DNA of 64,000 nt from Lingula anatina (Eukaryota; Brachiopoda; Lingulata; Lingulida; Lingulidae), in contig NW_019774458.1 of the NCBI RefSeq assembly GCF_001039355.2, positions 258,397 through 322,396 of the forward strand, written 5' to 3'. Within the stretch, counting starts at the first letter, position 1. Every line of letters begins with the position of its first letter. This document shows positions 53,601 to 64,000 of the stretch, in pieces. The notes under the pieces were generated by a model, which saw only the letters and a list, made by a program, of their open reading frames with translations, was not told the origin of the DNA and searched no databases. Position numbers and translations under genes: made by a program.

Positions 53601-55298
53601 GCAGACAGAAAAGTATGTATATAAAGACATTCATAAAAGACCTTAATTGAGCTATTTTTTCATTTAAAGATGATTAGTGAATAATGATCATGATTGTCTG
53701 TGAAAACTAGGGGCTGGAGTTTTTCTTCAGAATGGTTGTCACCCAGATTTTGTGTATAATTGAGATCTCTGTGAATGATTTCACATAACAGTTATGCCCA
53801 CGTTTTCATAGGCACGTGAAGCAGTAGAAGTAAGAGCACAGTTGGAAAAGAAGATGGCACAGAAAGAAAAGGAGAAGAAAGAAGAAAGTTTGCGACTACT
53901 GGCTCAAAAGGCAAGGGAACAAAGGGCTGGCATTAAAAGAGTGGATGGTAAGAGACCAACATTGCAAAGTTTACCTTTGATCCAAAGCAAGGAGTCTCTT
54001 TCTTTTTGTAAGGAACATTAATTTGCCTGTCAGAATTTTGAAGTAATGTTAAAAAGAAAACTGCATAATTGAGGCAGAAAATTCATAGAGTGACATATTT
54101 TGCTTCTTTCACTTTTCCAGATGGAGATGATGAAGCCAGGGAGAGAGATGAATTGCGAAGAGATAGGCAAAAGGACAGGCAGAGGGAAAGAAATCTTGCC
54201 AGAGCTGCACCAGATAAAAGGTGAAGAAAATGTCTATTTCCAGCTACATTTCCTCACTGGCAAAATTGGATACAATGTTATTGATTCTGTACCCTCAAAT
54301 TAAAAATCATAAAGCAGAATGGTGTTAAAGTGCTTGTTGCTATGGGTTGTTAGTATATGCTCCATGGATTTGTAAGGAAACATTGTGTTTAACAGTTTAC
54401 ACTACTTTCAATTAATTTAGGTCCAAGCTTCAACGCGACCAAGATCGTGATGTTAGTGAAAAGATTGCCCTGGGACTTCCAAATGCTGGGAGATCCCAAG
54501 ATGCTCAGTTTGATCAAAGGTTGTTTAACCAGAGCAAGGTAAGTTCTATTTTCAATGTGTTCTAAGCATCAAAATATTCAATGTTGATTGAATAATCAGA
54601 TGTAAATTAATGAAAAATATATCATATCCAATTTTCACCTTAATGTCTTCAAAAGTAAATGAAATTAACACAAGTTATAGATGAAGTAGGTTTTAATTAA
54701 GTTGGAAATACCTCCATCTTTGTATATTTCAGGGAATGGATAGTGGTTTTAATGAAGATGATTCATACAATGTGTATGACAAACCATGGCGAGGAGATCA
54801 AGACATTGCTGGCTCCATCTACAGGCCGTCCAAGAATCTGGATAAAGACATCTACGGAGATGATCTGGACAAACTCATCAACACAAACAGGTTTGTCTAG
54901 ATTTTAATTTGATCTGCTTGATAAGTTCCTTTGATGTAATGGTCTTAAGCCATCAGTAATATCAATTTTTGATAAAAAATGTACTTCTTATCTTTTTTTT
55001 GTTTGGAAAAATTTTGTTGAAGTGTACAGAATTGAACAGTTTCATTTCTTTATGGTGCCCTTAAATCCAGGTATAACTTTGTCATTTCAGATTTGTGCCA
55101 GATAAGGAATTTTCTGGAACAGACAGAACCAGAAGACGAGAAGGACCTGTTCAGTTTGAACGAGATGAGGAGGAGGATCCTTTCGGTCTCAATAAATTCT
55201 TGACTGAAGCCAAAAAAGGTGGCGCTGCCAAACGTCCAGCAGAGGACTCTCGGTCTAGTCGTGATTATGATAAGGGCAAGAAAAGACGAGATTACTGA
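50610..55298 (+). CDS. SNW1: SNW domain protein 1 (SKIP), splicing and transcription cofactor
   Basis: Exons 50610-50626, 51167-51239, 51894-52055, 52253-52345, 52646-52857, 53069-53138, 53274-53339, 53496-53612, 53812-53947, 54121-54220, 54421-54538, 54733-54890, 55091-55298; 509 residues. It is a core spliceosome (NineTeen-related, Prp45) component and a coregulator of nuclear receptors and Notch. It starts MASLARILPTPSQNFYDRDE. The SKIP/SNW domain holds VRYTPSQQGVAFNSGAKQRI and the name-giving SNW at 225-227 (CISNWKNAKGYTIPLDKRL), then DGRGLQGVHINENFAKLAEA. An E/K/R-rich helical stretch follows (KEKEKKEESLRLLAQKAREQ). The C-terminus has YNVYDKPWRG, YGDDLDKLI and the basic end KGKKRRDY. The last five exons recur at 59109-60582 in a sequence copy. 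Confidence 0.98.
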
Positions 55299-58200
55299 TC
55301 TTGTGTAAACAGCAGGATTTTGATATGAACTATGGCAATCATGTATAATATGTATATCAGATGTGTAAAAAAAAAAGTGAACTGACCCACCTGAAGGGAG
55401 TAATAACGCTAGCAGTGAATTGTATACCTGTGCTGCAGATATAGTCGCATTTGATAGAGATTACTAAGGAAATCACTTGGTAGATTTTCCTGTCAGATAT
55501 ATTTGATAATGAAGAAGCTTTTACAAACTGGACATTTGTTTTTGTGGTAACGATCCTCGATTTTGAAAGGGGCTGCAGTTGACTGCAAACCACCAATCTG
55601 ATCTAGGGCTTCTAGGGAGCATTTTGTAATGAATGTCGTGCAATGCAGCGATACCTTTCTTGAAGTTACACCTTTCAGATATGCAGCTGCCCTGTCACTT
55701 TGTAAATGATGTCTGGTGATTTGTCAATACCCTGGGTTACGTATCAGCTAAAAGCCTATTTAGATCCAGAGAAGTCTTCATGGAATACCGTAAGAATATG
55801 TCATTGGCATACGAAGAGTGTGGAGGAATTCAGTCTAGACTGTTTTAAATCGAGGATGGAGTGATGGATTATAAAAAGATATCATTGGTAAAGTTATGTA
55901 TGGGCTTTTAAATGTTTTTATGGAAAGCACGAAATCTAAAACGATATTTCTGATGATTGATAAAAGATTTATAGGGAAATATTCATTTATAAAAGTTACA
56001 AGGCGTTTTGTTTTTTTCTTCTAGTACACCGCCTAGTGGCCGCCGAGACAAAAACCGACGTTTGAGTTGTTAGACTTATAAGAGAGCTCGCTGCCCGCAG
56101 CATGCACAAAGCAATATTCAAAAGTGTTATTCATTTGAAACTGAATGTTTATATATTTGTGTTATGTTTTGCCAAGACGTAATCTTTGTTTGACCCAAGG
56201 TAACGTGATGACGAAAAGAACAACACGATGAGTTTGTTGGTGCGTTCCACGTCGGGGCGTTTTTCAGGCTCGGTAGATTAAATGTCAACTGTGGGAGTCG
56301 CTCCTACATCGTGCCACACGGTCAGTTATCTTTGGAAAGTCGAAAAGGCCGAGTACAAAACTAAAAAGCTGAAGGTAGTGAACTTTATATGAGAAAGTGC
56401 GTTTTTTTCTTACTAAAGGAGGTAAAAGTTTGCGAAAGAAAGCGTTCTTCTCCTGGATCTGTTGTTCATCAAGGTCTAACATGTTCTCTCTCTTTATCTT
56501 CCTCGTTAAACAATGACCTTGTTAACAGGGTTAGTAGCGACATATGTATATATATGAAAAGACGTCTTTTTGTGAAAAAAATAATAAAAGCGTTAGATAT
56601 CTATACAAAGAAAGACTGGGAAAACCTAGATGTGACAAACTTTATGAGACCGTTACCTTCTCACAGTCACTGGGTATATCTATGTTCAATGAGGCATGCT
56701 GTTTTAAATTAAACAGATTCTGAGTCAATTAGTCATGGGACTTGTTATTTACCTATTCGCGGTGGAAAAAAACTTGCAAATGGACAGACGTAGGCCTTTG
56801 GCATCTACAACAGGAATTTTACATGATGTCCAACAAGTCTAAACAGATAAGGGTGAGCGAACAATATCTGACTAAACCAACAACCTTCCAAATATGTTGA
56901 GAAGGCATAGTATTACTATTAGGTCTTGGTGCAATTCTGCAATGAGGCTCAAGGATCTGTATATACCAAGAGATAAAAAAAATTATCAACTAATCTGTTT
57001 GTCCACTGAAATTACTGTTACTTGAGAATTTTTACAACAGTAAGTCCCCAATCAAAACGCTCCATACTTCTTGTAATTTGCATAACAATAAGTCGCTCAG
57101 CGTAGTGCGAACTATCTTCTTGATTGGTCATTTGACAGCTTGACCATGTAAGAGGACACAGTAAAGGCGTGGTGAAGTCGCAGAACCGAACATGACGTCC
57201 GTTGCAGTTTGGACCTATCATGTATGAGGGATCCATGGTTGAGGCAAATGTTTTGTGAGTAAAATGTCTTTTGTAATCCTATAGAAGTGGAAAGAAGTTG
57301 CGTCTTATGAGTATAATTCGATAATGCGGTGTGTTTGGCTATTGTCAGAGTAATTTAAATACTTCTCCCGACGAATTCATACTATATTACCAAGTTATAA
57401 TATCGTATATCCTATTATATTACACGAACTAAACTTTCAGTTTGTCTGCGTAGTTTACTGCATTTACTGAAAGCTGTACGTTGATAGTTTCTGGAAATCT
57501 TGATCTGCCAATAGACACATAATTAATAATAAAAGTTGTACATGTATTTGCTATTACTTTATGGTGCCCAGATACTGTCACTTGAATAGCAGCCACACCA
57601 CATAAATTGGGCAATGGAACACAGTTGTGTTTTAAAAGGCTTCTGTATTAGTACTTTGTGAATTAGTGTGAACCTTCTCAGGTACCTACATTAGAAACTG
57701 TTCTGTGTAACATTTCGTTTATTTTTAAACATTTAATACACTAACGTAGTAGTTTTATTCATGTTATATAAGCAGGCTGTACTCACTGAAAATTATTTTG
57801 AAATATCGAAGAACTACATACCCCTTTTTTCAGTAGACTTTTTTTTTCAATTTGGTGTTCAGCCAGATTTAGCCTTTCTATTTTCATTTGATCTAATCTC
57901 AAGTCAGTTTTCATTGCGGTAAAATATCATTGTAATATCGTTATCAAAAAATTATTTTTACATTTCAGAATGGCCACCTCCTTTGCCAAGATTCTGAAAA
58001 ATTTTTGTGCGTGGGATAGAAGCTCCCCTAGTCTTCTAGTCGTATTTTGGAACCACACACAGGCATGCATACGCATATTCTTACACACACACGCACGCAC
58101 ACACACTAATACATGCACCACACATGCTGTATAGTGAACGTTGTGCATGCTCTATTTGTGATTTTCAAAACATTTAGACCTACATTATATTTGATTTCAA

Positions 58201-58533
58201 CATATTGCAATGGTGTACTAAGATAGTGTTGCCTTTTTTTAATTTCGCTCAGAAATTGATATTTTTTTTTTTTCAAATTATAATATCAGGCTTGATCATG
58301 ATCTTCAAACTATACCTTGGGACAAGCTTGAATGCATTTTTTTCATTCAAAGCAATATTTTTTATGCAATAGTGTAATTTGGAAATGTAAAATGCCAGAT
58401 CATGATATTGCGAGTAAGATTGTTTATTAATTCGATCAGCTACCGTATTTGCTATTATAATTTATTTAACAGAAGTTAATATTGTTTCCATCATTTATTT
58501 ATGGTATTATCTGACAATTGTGAAATGAAGAGC

Positions 58534-58541
<8 letters not shown>
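55299..58541. other. SNW1 3' UTR and flank, no supported gene
   Basis: Several short open frames exist (for example near 56228-56282, 56281-56391 and 56551-56712), but comparison with the second copy shows frame-breaking indels or amino-acid changes, so I do not call genes. A CA/CG-rich run lies at about 58083-58107. The region 56230-56640 is unusually similar between the two copies and could hold 5' parts of a neighbouring gene. Confidence 0.5.

Positions 58542-58622
<81 letters not shown>
58542..58622. repeat. Long (TA)n microsatellite
   Basis: About 80 bases of TA. The corresponding place in the second copy (63812-63842) is only a short imperfect A/T stretch. Confidence 0.98.
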
Positions 58623-58625
<3 letters not shown>

Positions 58626-59043
58626 GCACCCTTATTTTGCAGTTTTAGACTTGATCTAAAAGACTCAAAAGTAAAAATATCATTAATATTAATTTACGAA
58701 TTTTCAAATTTTAATATTTATTCAAATTTAAATGTATAGTTTGCTCTTCAAATTAAAACAATTTACTCTCCAGATTTGTATATTGTAAAAATTAAAATAT
58801 AAACAATATACTGTTAATATGTGCAAGTTATGGATCTGCCAATTTCACATATCCGTTTAAATTAAAATGTTTTATATCCTTTAATAAATAACATATTCAA
58901 AAACATCCGTCTTATAGTTTGAGTAAAGTGTGAATGGTAATAGTTTGAACTGGAGACGAAGCATGGTAGTTTCTGGGAGACCAATTTTGACTAAAAAGGT
59001 GGCACAATTCATTCCATTAAAGGGTTGTAAGGTGGGACGGTTC

Positions 59044-59044
59044 N
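59044..59044. other. Ambiguous base N at a sequence join
   Basis: The only N in the window. To its left is flank of the first copy (ending GGGACGGTTC). To its right is SNW1 intron 8 sequence identical in position to 53748. This is exactly where the repeated sequence begins, so it marks a contig join or unresolved overlap. Confidence 0.9.
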
Positions 59045-59108
59045 TTTTGTGTATAATTGAGATCTCTGTGAATGATTTCACATAACAGTTATGCCCACGT
59101 TTTCATAG

Positions 59109-60582
59109 GCACGTGAAGCAGTAGAAGTAAGAGCACAGTTGGAAAAGAAGATGGCACAAAAAGAAAAGGAGAAGAAAGAAGAAAGTTTGCGACTACTGGC
59201 TCAAAAGGCAAGGGAACAAAGGGCTGGCATTAAAAGAGTGGATGGTAAGAGACCAACATTGCAAAGTTTACCTTTGATCCAAAGCAAGGAGTCTCTTTCT
59301 TTTTGTAAGGAACATTAATTTGCCTGTCAGAATTTTGAAGTAATGTTAAAAAGAAAACTGCATAATTGAGGCAGAAAATTCATAGAGTGACATATTTTGC
59401 TTCTTTCACTTTTCCAGATGGAGATGATGAAGCCAGGGAGAGAGATGAATTGCGAAGAGACAGGCAAAAGGACAGGCAGAGGGAAAGAAATCTTGCCAGA
59501 GCTGCACCAGATAAAAGGTGAAGAAAATGTCTATTTCCAGCTTCATTTTCTCACTGGCAAAATTAGATACAATGTTATTGATTCTGTACCCTCAAGTTAA
59601 AAATCATAAAGCAGAATGGTGTCAAAGTGCTTGTTGCTATGGGTTGTTAGTATATGCTCCATGGATTTGTAAGGAAACAATGTGTTTAACAGTTTACACT
59701 ACTTTCAATTAATTTAGGTCCAAGCTTCAGCGCGACCAAGATCGTGATGTTAGTGAAAAGATTGCCCTGGGACTTCCAAATGCTGGGAGATCCCAAGATG
59801 CTCAGTTTGATCAAAGGTTGTTTAACCAAAGCAAGGTAAGTTCTATTTTCAGTGTGTTCTAAGCATCAAAATATTCAATGTTGATTGAATAATCAGATGT
59901 AAATTAATGAAAAATATATCATTTCCAATTTTCACCTTAATGTCTTCAAAAGTAAATGAAATTAACACAAGTTATAGATGAAATAAGTTGGAAATACCTG
60001 TATCTTTGTATATTTTAGGGAATGGATAGTGGTTTTAATGAAGATGATTCATACAATGTGTATGACAAACCATGGCGAGGAGATCAAGACATTGCTGGCT
60101 CCATCTACAGACCGTCCAAGAATCTGGATAAAGACATCTACGGAGATGATCTGGACAAACTCATCAACACAAACAGGTTTGTCTAGATTTTAATTTGATC
60201 TGCTTGATAAGTTCCTTTGATGTAATGGTCTTAAGCCATCAGTAATAAAAATTTTTGATAAAAAATGTACTTTTTATCTTTTTTGTTTGGAAAAATTTTG
60301 TTGAAGTGTACAGAACTGAACAGTTTCATTTCTTTATGGTGCCCTTAAATCCAGGTATAACTTTGTCATTTCAGATTTGTGCCAGATAAGGAATTTTCTG
60401 GAACAGACAGAACCAGAAGACGAGAAGGACCTGTTCAGTTTGAACGAGATGAGGAGGAGGATCCTTTCGGTCTCAATAAATTCTTGACTGAAGCCAAAAA
60501 AGGTGGTGCTGCCAAACGTCCAGCAGAGGACTCTCGGTCTAGTCGTGATTATGATAAGGGCAAGAAAAGACGAGATTACTGA
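59109..60582 (+). pseudogene. SNW1: Second copy of SNW1 exons 9-13 only
   Basis: Exon equivalents 59109-59244, 59418-59517, 59718-59835, 60019-60176, 60375-60582, all with intact splice sites and frame, ending in the same KGKKRRDY stop. There is no promoter and no exons 1-8. By eye the five exons differ from the first copy at six positions, all third-base and silent (for example GAT/GAC, CAA/CAG, AGG/AGA, GGC/GGT). As placed it is an incomplete gene, but the intact frame and silent changes suggest that it is the other allele of SNW1 and not a decayed copy. I type it as pseudogene only because it cannot be expressed as laid out here. Confidence 0.85.
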
Positions 60583-63500
60583 TCTTGTGTAAACAGCAAG
60601 ATCTTGATATGAACTATGGCAATCATGTATAATATGTATATCAGATGTGTAAAAAAAAAGAAGTGAACTGACCCACCTGAAGGGAGTAATAACACTAGCA
60701 GTGAATTGTATACCTGTGCTGCAGATACAGTCGCATTTGATAGAGATTACTAAGGAAATCACGTGGTAGATTTTCCTGTCAGATATTTGATAAGGAAGAA
60801 GCTTTTACAGACTCAACATTTGTTTTCGTGGTAACGATCTTCGATTTTGAAAGGTGCTGCAGTTGACTGCAAACCACCAATCTGCTAGGGCTTCTAGGGA
60901 GCATGTTGAAATGAATGTCGTCCAATACAGCGATACCTTTCTTGAAGTTGCACCTTTCAGATATGCAGATGCCCTATCACTTTGTAAATGATTTCTGGTG
61001 ATTTGTCGATACCCTGGTTTCGTATCAGCTAAAGTCCTATTTCGATCCAGGGTAGTCGTCATGGAATATAGTAAGAATATATCATTGGCACACGAAGAGT
61101 GTGGAGGAATTCAGTCTAGACTGTTTTAAATCGATGGTGGAGTGATGCATTTTGAAAAGATAACATTGGTGAAGTTACGTATGGACTTTTAAATGTTTTT
61201 ATGAAAATCACGAAATCTAAAACGATATTTCTAATGATTGATAAAAGATTTATAGGGAAATATTAAGATTTATATAAGTTTCAAGGCGTTTTGTTTTTTC
61301 TTCTAGTTTCCGCTGAGACAAAAACCGACGTTTGAGTTGTTAGACTTATAAGAGAGCTCGCTGCCCGCAGTATGCACAAAGCAATATTCAAAAGAGTGTT
61401 ATCATTTGAAACTGAATGTACATATATTTGTGTTATGTTTTGCCAAGACGTAATCTTTGTTTGACCCAAGGTAACGTGATGAAGAAAAGAACACGATGAG
61501 TTTGTTGGTGCGTTCCACGTCGGGGCGTTTTTCAGGCTCGGTAGATTAAATGTCAACTGTGGGAGTCACTCCTACATCGTGCCACACGGTCAGTTATCTT
61601 TGGAAAGTCGAAAAGGCCGAGTACAAAACTAAAAAGCTGAAGGTAGTGAACTTTATATGAGAAAGTGCGTTTTTTTTTTTCTTACTAAAGGAGGTAAAAG
61701 TTTGCGAAAGAAAGCGTTCTTCTCCTGTATCTGTTGTTCATCAAGGTCTAACATGTTCTCTCTATATCTTCCTCGGTAAACAATGACCTTGTTAACAGGG
61801 TTAGTAGCGACATATGTATATATGAAAAGACGTCTTTTTGTGAAAAAAAAAATAATAAAAGCGTTAGATATCTATACAAAGAAAGACTGGGAAAACCTAG
61901 ATGTGACAAACTTTATGAGACCGTTACCTTCTCTCACAGTCACTGGGTATATCTTGCAAGACGCATGGTCTATGTTCAATGAGGCATGCTGTTTTAAATT
62001 AAACAGATTCTGAGTCAATTAGTCATGGGACTTGTTATTTACTTATTCGCGGTGGAAAAAAATTGCAAATGGACAGACGTAGGCCTTCGGAATCTACAAC
62101 AGGAATTTTACATGATGCCCAACAAGTCTAAACAGATATGGATGAGCGAACTATATCTGACTAAACCAACAACCTTCCAAATATGTTGAGAAGGCATAGT
62201 ATTAGGTCTTGGTGCAATTCTGCAATGAGGCTCAAGGATCTGCATATACCAAGAGATCAAAAAATTATCAACTAATCTGTTTGTCCACTGAAATCACTGT
62301 TACTTGAGAATTTTTACAACAGTAAGACCCCAATCAAAACGCTCCATACTTGTTGTAATTTGCATAACAATAAGTCGCTCAGCGTAGTGCGAACTATCTT
62401 CTTGACTGGTCATTTGACAGCTTGACCATGTAAGAGGACATGGTAAAGGCGTGGTGAAGTCGCAGAACCGAACATGACATCCGTTGCAGTTTGGACCTAT
62501 CACGTATGAGGGATCCATGGTTGAGGCAAATGTTTTGTGAGTAAAATGTCTTTTGTAATCCTATAAAAGTGGAAAGAAGTTGCGTCTTATGCGTATAATT
62601 CGATAATGCGGTGTGTTTGGCTATTGTCAGAGTAATTTAAACACTTCTCCCGACGAATTCATACTATATTACCAAGTTATAATATCGTATATCCTATTAT
62701 ATTACACGAACTAAACTTTCAGTTTGTCTGCGTAGTTTACTGCATTTACTGAAAGCTGTACGTTGATAGTTTCTGGAAATCTTGATCTGCCAATAGACAT
62801 AATTAATAATAAAAGTTGTACATGTATTTGCTATTACTTTATGGTGCCCAGATACTGTCACTTGAATAGCAGCCACACCACATAAATTGGGCATTGGAAC
62901 ACAGTTGTGTTTTAAAAGGCTTCTGTATTAGTACTTTGTGAATTAGTGTGAACTTTCTCAGGTGCCTACATTAGAAACTGTTCTGTGTAACATTTCGTTT
63001 ATAATTAAACATTTAATACACTAACGTAGTAGTTTATTCATGTTATATAAGCAGGCTGTACTCATTATTTTGAAATATCGAAGAACTACATACCCCTTTT
63101 TTCAGTCGACTTTTTTTTCAATTTGGTGTTCAGCCAGATTTAGCCTTTCTATTTTCATTTGATCTAATCTCAAGTCAGTTTTCATTGAGGTAAAATATCA
63201 TTGTAATATCGTTATCAAAAAATTATTTTTACATTTCAGAATGGCCAGCTCCTTTGCCAAGATTCTGCAAAATTTTTGTGCGTGGGATAGAAGCTCCCCT
63301 AGTCTTCTAGTCGTATTTTGGAACCACACACAGGCATGCATACGCATATTCTTACACACACACGCACGCACACACACTAATACATGCACCACACATGCAG
63401 TATGGTGAACGTTGTGCATGCTCTATTTGTGATTTTCAAAACATTTAGACCTACATTATATTTGATTTCAACATATTGCAATGGTGCACTAAGATAGTGT

Positions 63501-63886
63501 TGCCTTTTTTTTAATTTCGCTCAGAAATTGATAATTTTTTTTCAAATTATAATATCAGGCTTGATCATGATCTTCAAACTATACCTTGGGACAAGCTTGA
63601 ATGCATTTTTTTTCATTCAAAGCAATATTTTATTATGCAATAGTGTAATTTGGAAATGTAAAATGCCAGACCATGATATTGCGAGTAAGATTGTTTATTA
63701 ATTCGATCAGCTACCGTATTTGCTATTATAATTTATTTAACAGAAGTTAATATTGTTTCTATCATTTATTTATGATATTATCTGACATTTGTGAAATGAA
63801 GAGCAAAAAAAAATATAATAATAAAATAAATAAATATATAATAAATGCACCCTTATTTTGCAGTTTTAGACTTGATCTAAGAGACA
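60583..63886. other. Second copy of the SNW1 3' flank
   Basis: Matches 55299-58664 with indels and substitutions. No gene supported; open frames here differ from their counterparts in the first copy. Confidence 0.6.
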
Positions 63887-63904
63887 TTAAAGGGTTGTAA
63901 GAAG

Positions 63905-64000
63905 GAAGGGTTCCATTCTGTCTGAGGGGTGACAGGTGGGGAGAGTCCATTCCATTTGAGGGGTGACAGGTGGGGGAGAGTCCATTCCATTTGAGGGGTG
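63905..64000. repeat. Minisatellite, period 34-35 bp, running off the window
   Basis: Unit begins CCATTCCATTTGAGGGGTG and ends ACAGGTGGGGAGAGT. About 2.7 copies are visible with small differences (one unit has CTGTC for CATTT, another an extra G). The array continues beyond 64000. Confidence 0.9.

Larger units (their letters stand above)
53748..59043 (+). repeat. Duplicated segment, first copy
   Basis: Begins in SNW1 intron 8, about 64 bases upstream of exon 9, and continues through exons 9-13 and about 3.7 kb of 3' flank to the N at 59044. The same sequence restarts at 59045. Relative to the second copy it carries an extra 351 bp (about 58665-59015) and a much longer TA tract. Confidence 0.93.
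59045..63886 (+). repeat. Duplicated segment, second copy
   Basis: Collinear with 53748-58664 from the first base after the N. Flanking sequence shows substitutions and small indels; exons are nearly identical. After 63886 it meets ATTAAAGGGTTGTAAG, which in the first copy lies after the 351-bp extra block, and then runs into a minisatellite. Confidence 0.93.

Noticed and set aside
56389-56712. Plus-strand open frame with a KKIIKALDIYTKKDW stretch, and its counterpart at 61783-62013
   Set aside because: A two-base indel near the end shifts the frame between copies and no family is recognised; kept only as part of the conserved-stretch finding.
57018-57236. Minus-strand open frame present in both duplicated copies (second at 62300-62518)
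   Set aside because: The copies differ mostly by amino-acid-changing substitutions, which argues against coding constraint.
57961-58140. Possible exon after a TTTCAG acceptor at about 57968
   Set aside because: The peptide runs straight into a CA repeat and matches nothing known; changes in the second copy do not favour coding.
63905-64000. CRISPR-like array
   Set aside because: Units are contiguous with no spacers; it is a minisatellite in a eukaryotic genome.

Overview
The window is nuclear DNA from an animal, AT-rich and intron-dense. Nine genes with GT-AG introns and clear metazoan orthologues are spread over 64 kb, separated by simple repeats and small inverted-repeat elements. The gene set, intron load and short TAGGCCT-type repeats fit a marine invertebrate (lophotrochozoan or invertebrate deuterostome). 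I cannot name the species. There is no bacterial, viral or organellar gene, no rRNA or tRNA gene I can recognise, and no CRISPR array.

Layout, left to right. TXNDC11 (thioredoxin-domain ER protein) is on the minus strand, 6341 down to the left edge, with its 3' end cut off. A DNAJB12/B14-type ER-membrane J-protein is on minus, 15945-9557. A small secreted or anchored Ly6/uPAR protein is on plus, 16393-17871. RPL18 (eL18) is on minus, 21965-19153. A sphingosine kinase is on plus, 22302-27705. An unrecognised small membrane protein with about three transmembrane segments is on plus, 32397-34991. ZFPL1 is on minus, 39007-35994. A NEPRO (C3orf17)-like nucleolar protein is on plus, 39554-44508. 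ADCK1 is on minus, 50351-45062. SNW1/SKIP is on plus, 50610-55298. All except TXNDC11 were assembled exon by exon into complete reading frames with matching intron phases.

Most neighbours are divergent or convergent. Four pairs are head-to-head with short shared upstream regions: DNAJB14-like/Ly6, RPL18/SPHK, ZFPL1/NEPRO and ADCK1/SNW1. NEPRO and ADCK1 converge, with poly(A) signals that imply overlapping 3' ends. ADCK1 next to SNW1 is also the human arrangement (14q24), so this looks like retained ancient linkage. The genes are housekeeping functions (ER folding, Golgi, ribosome, spliceosome, mitochondrion, lipid signalling) and do not form one pathway.

The strangest structure is at the right. 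From 59045, immediately after a single N at 59044, the sequence repeats 53748 onward: SNW1 exons 9-13 plus about 3.3 kb of 3' flank. The exons differ only at silent sites, while the flank carries indels and a large microsatellite length difference. I read this as two haplotypes of one locus joined by the assembler, not as a true duplication. Other items worth a look are a TTAA-flanked MITE with a central palindrome, two copies of a GATCGATCT inverted-repeat element, long hairpins, an internal duplication in the NEPRO C-terminus and a GC-AG intron in ADCK1. I found no convincing new biological system.
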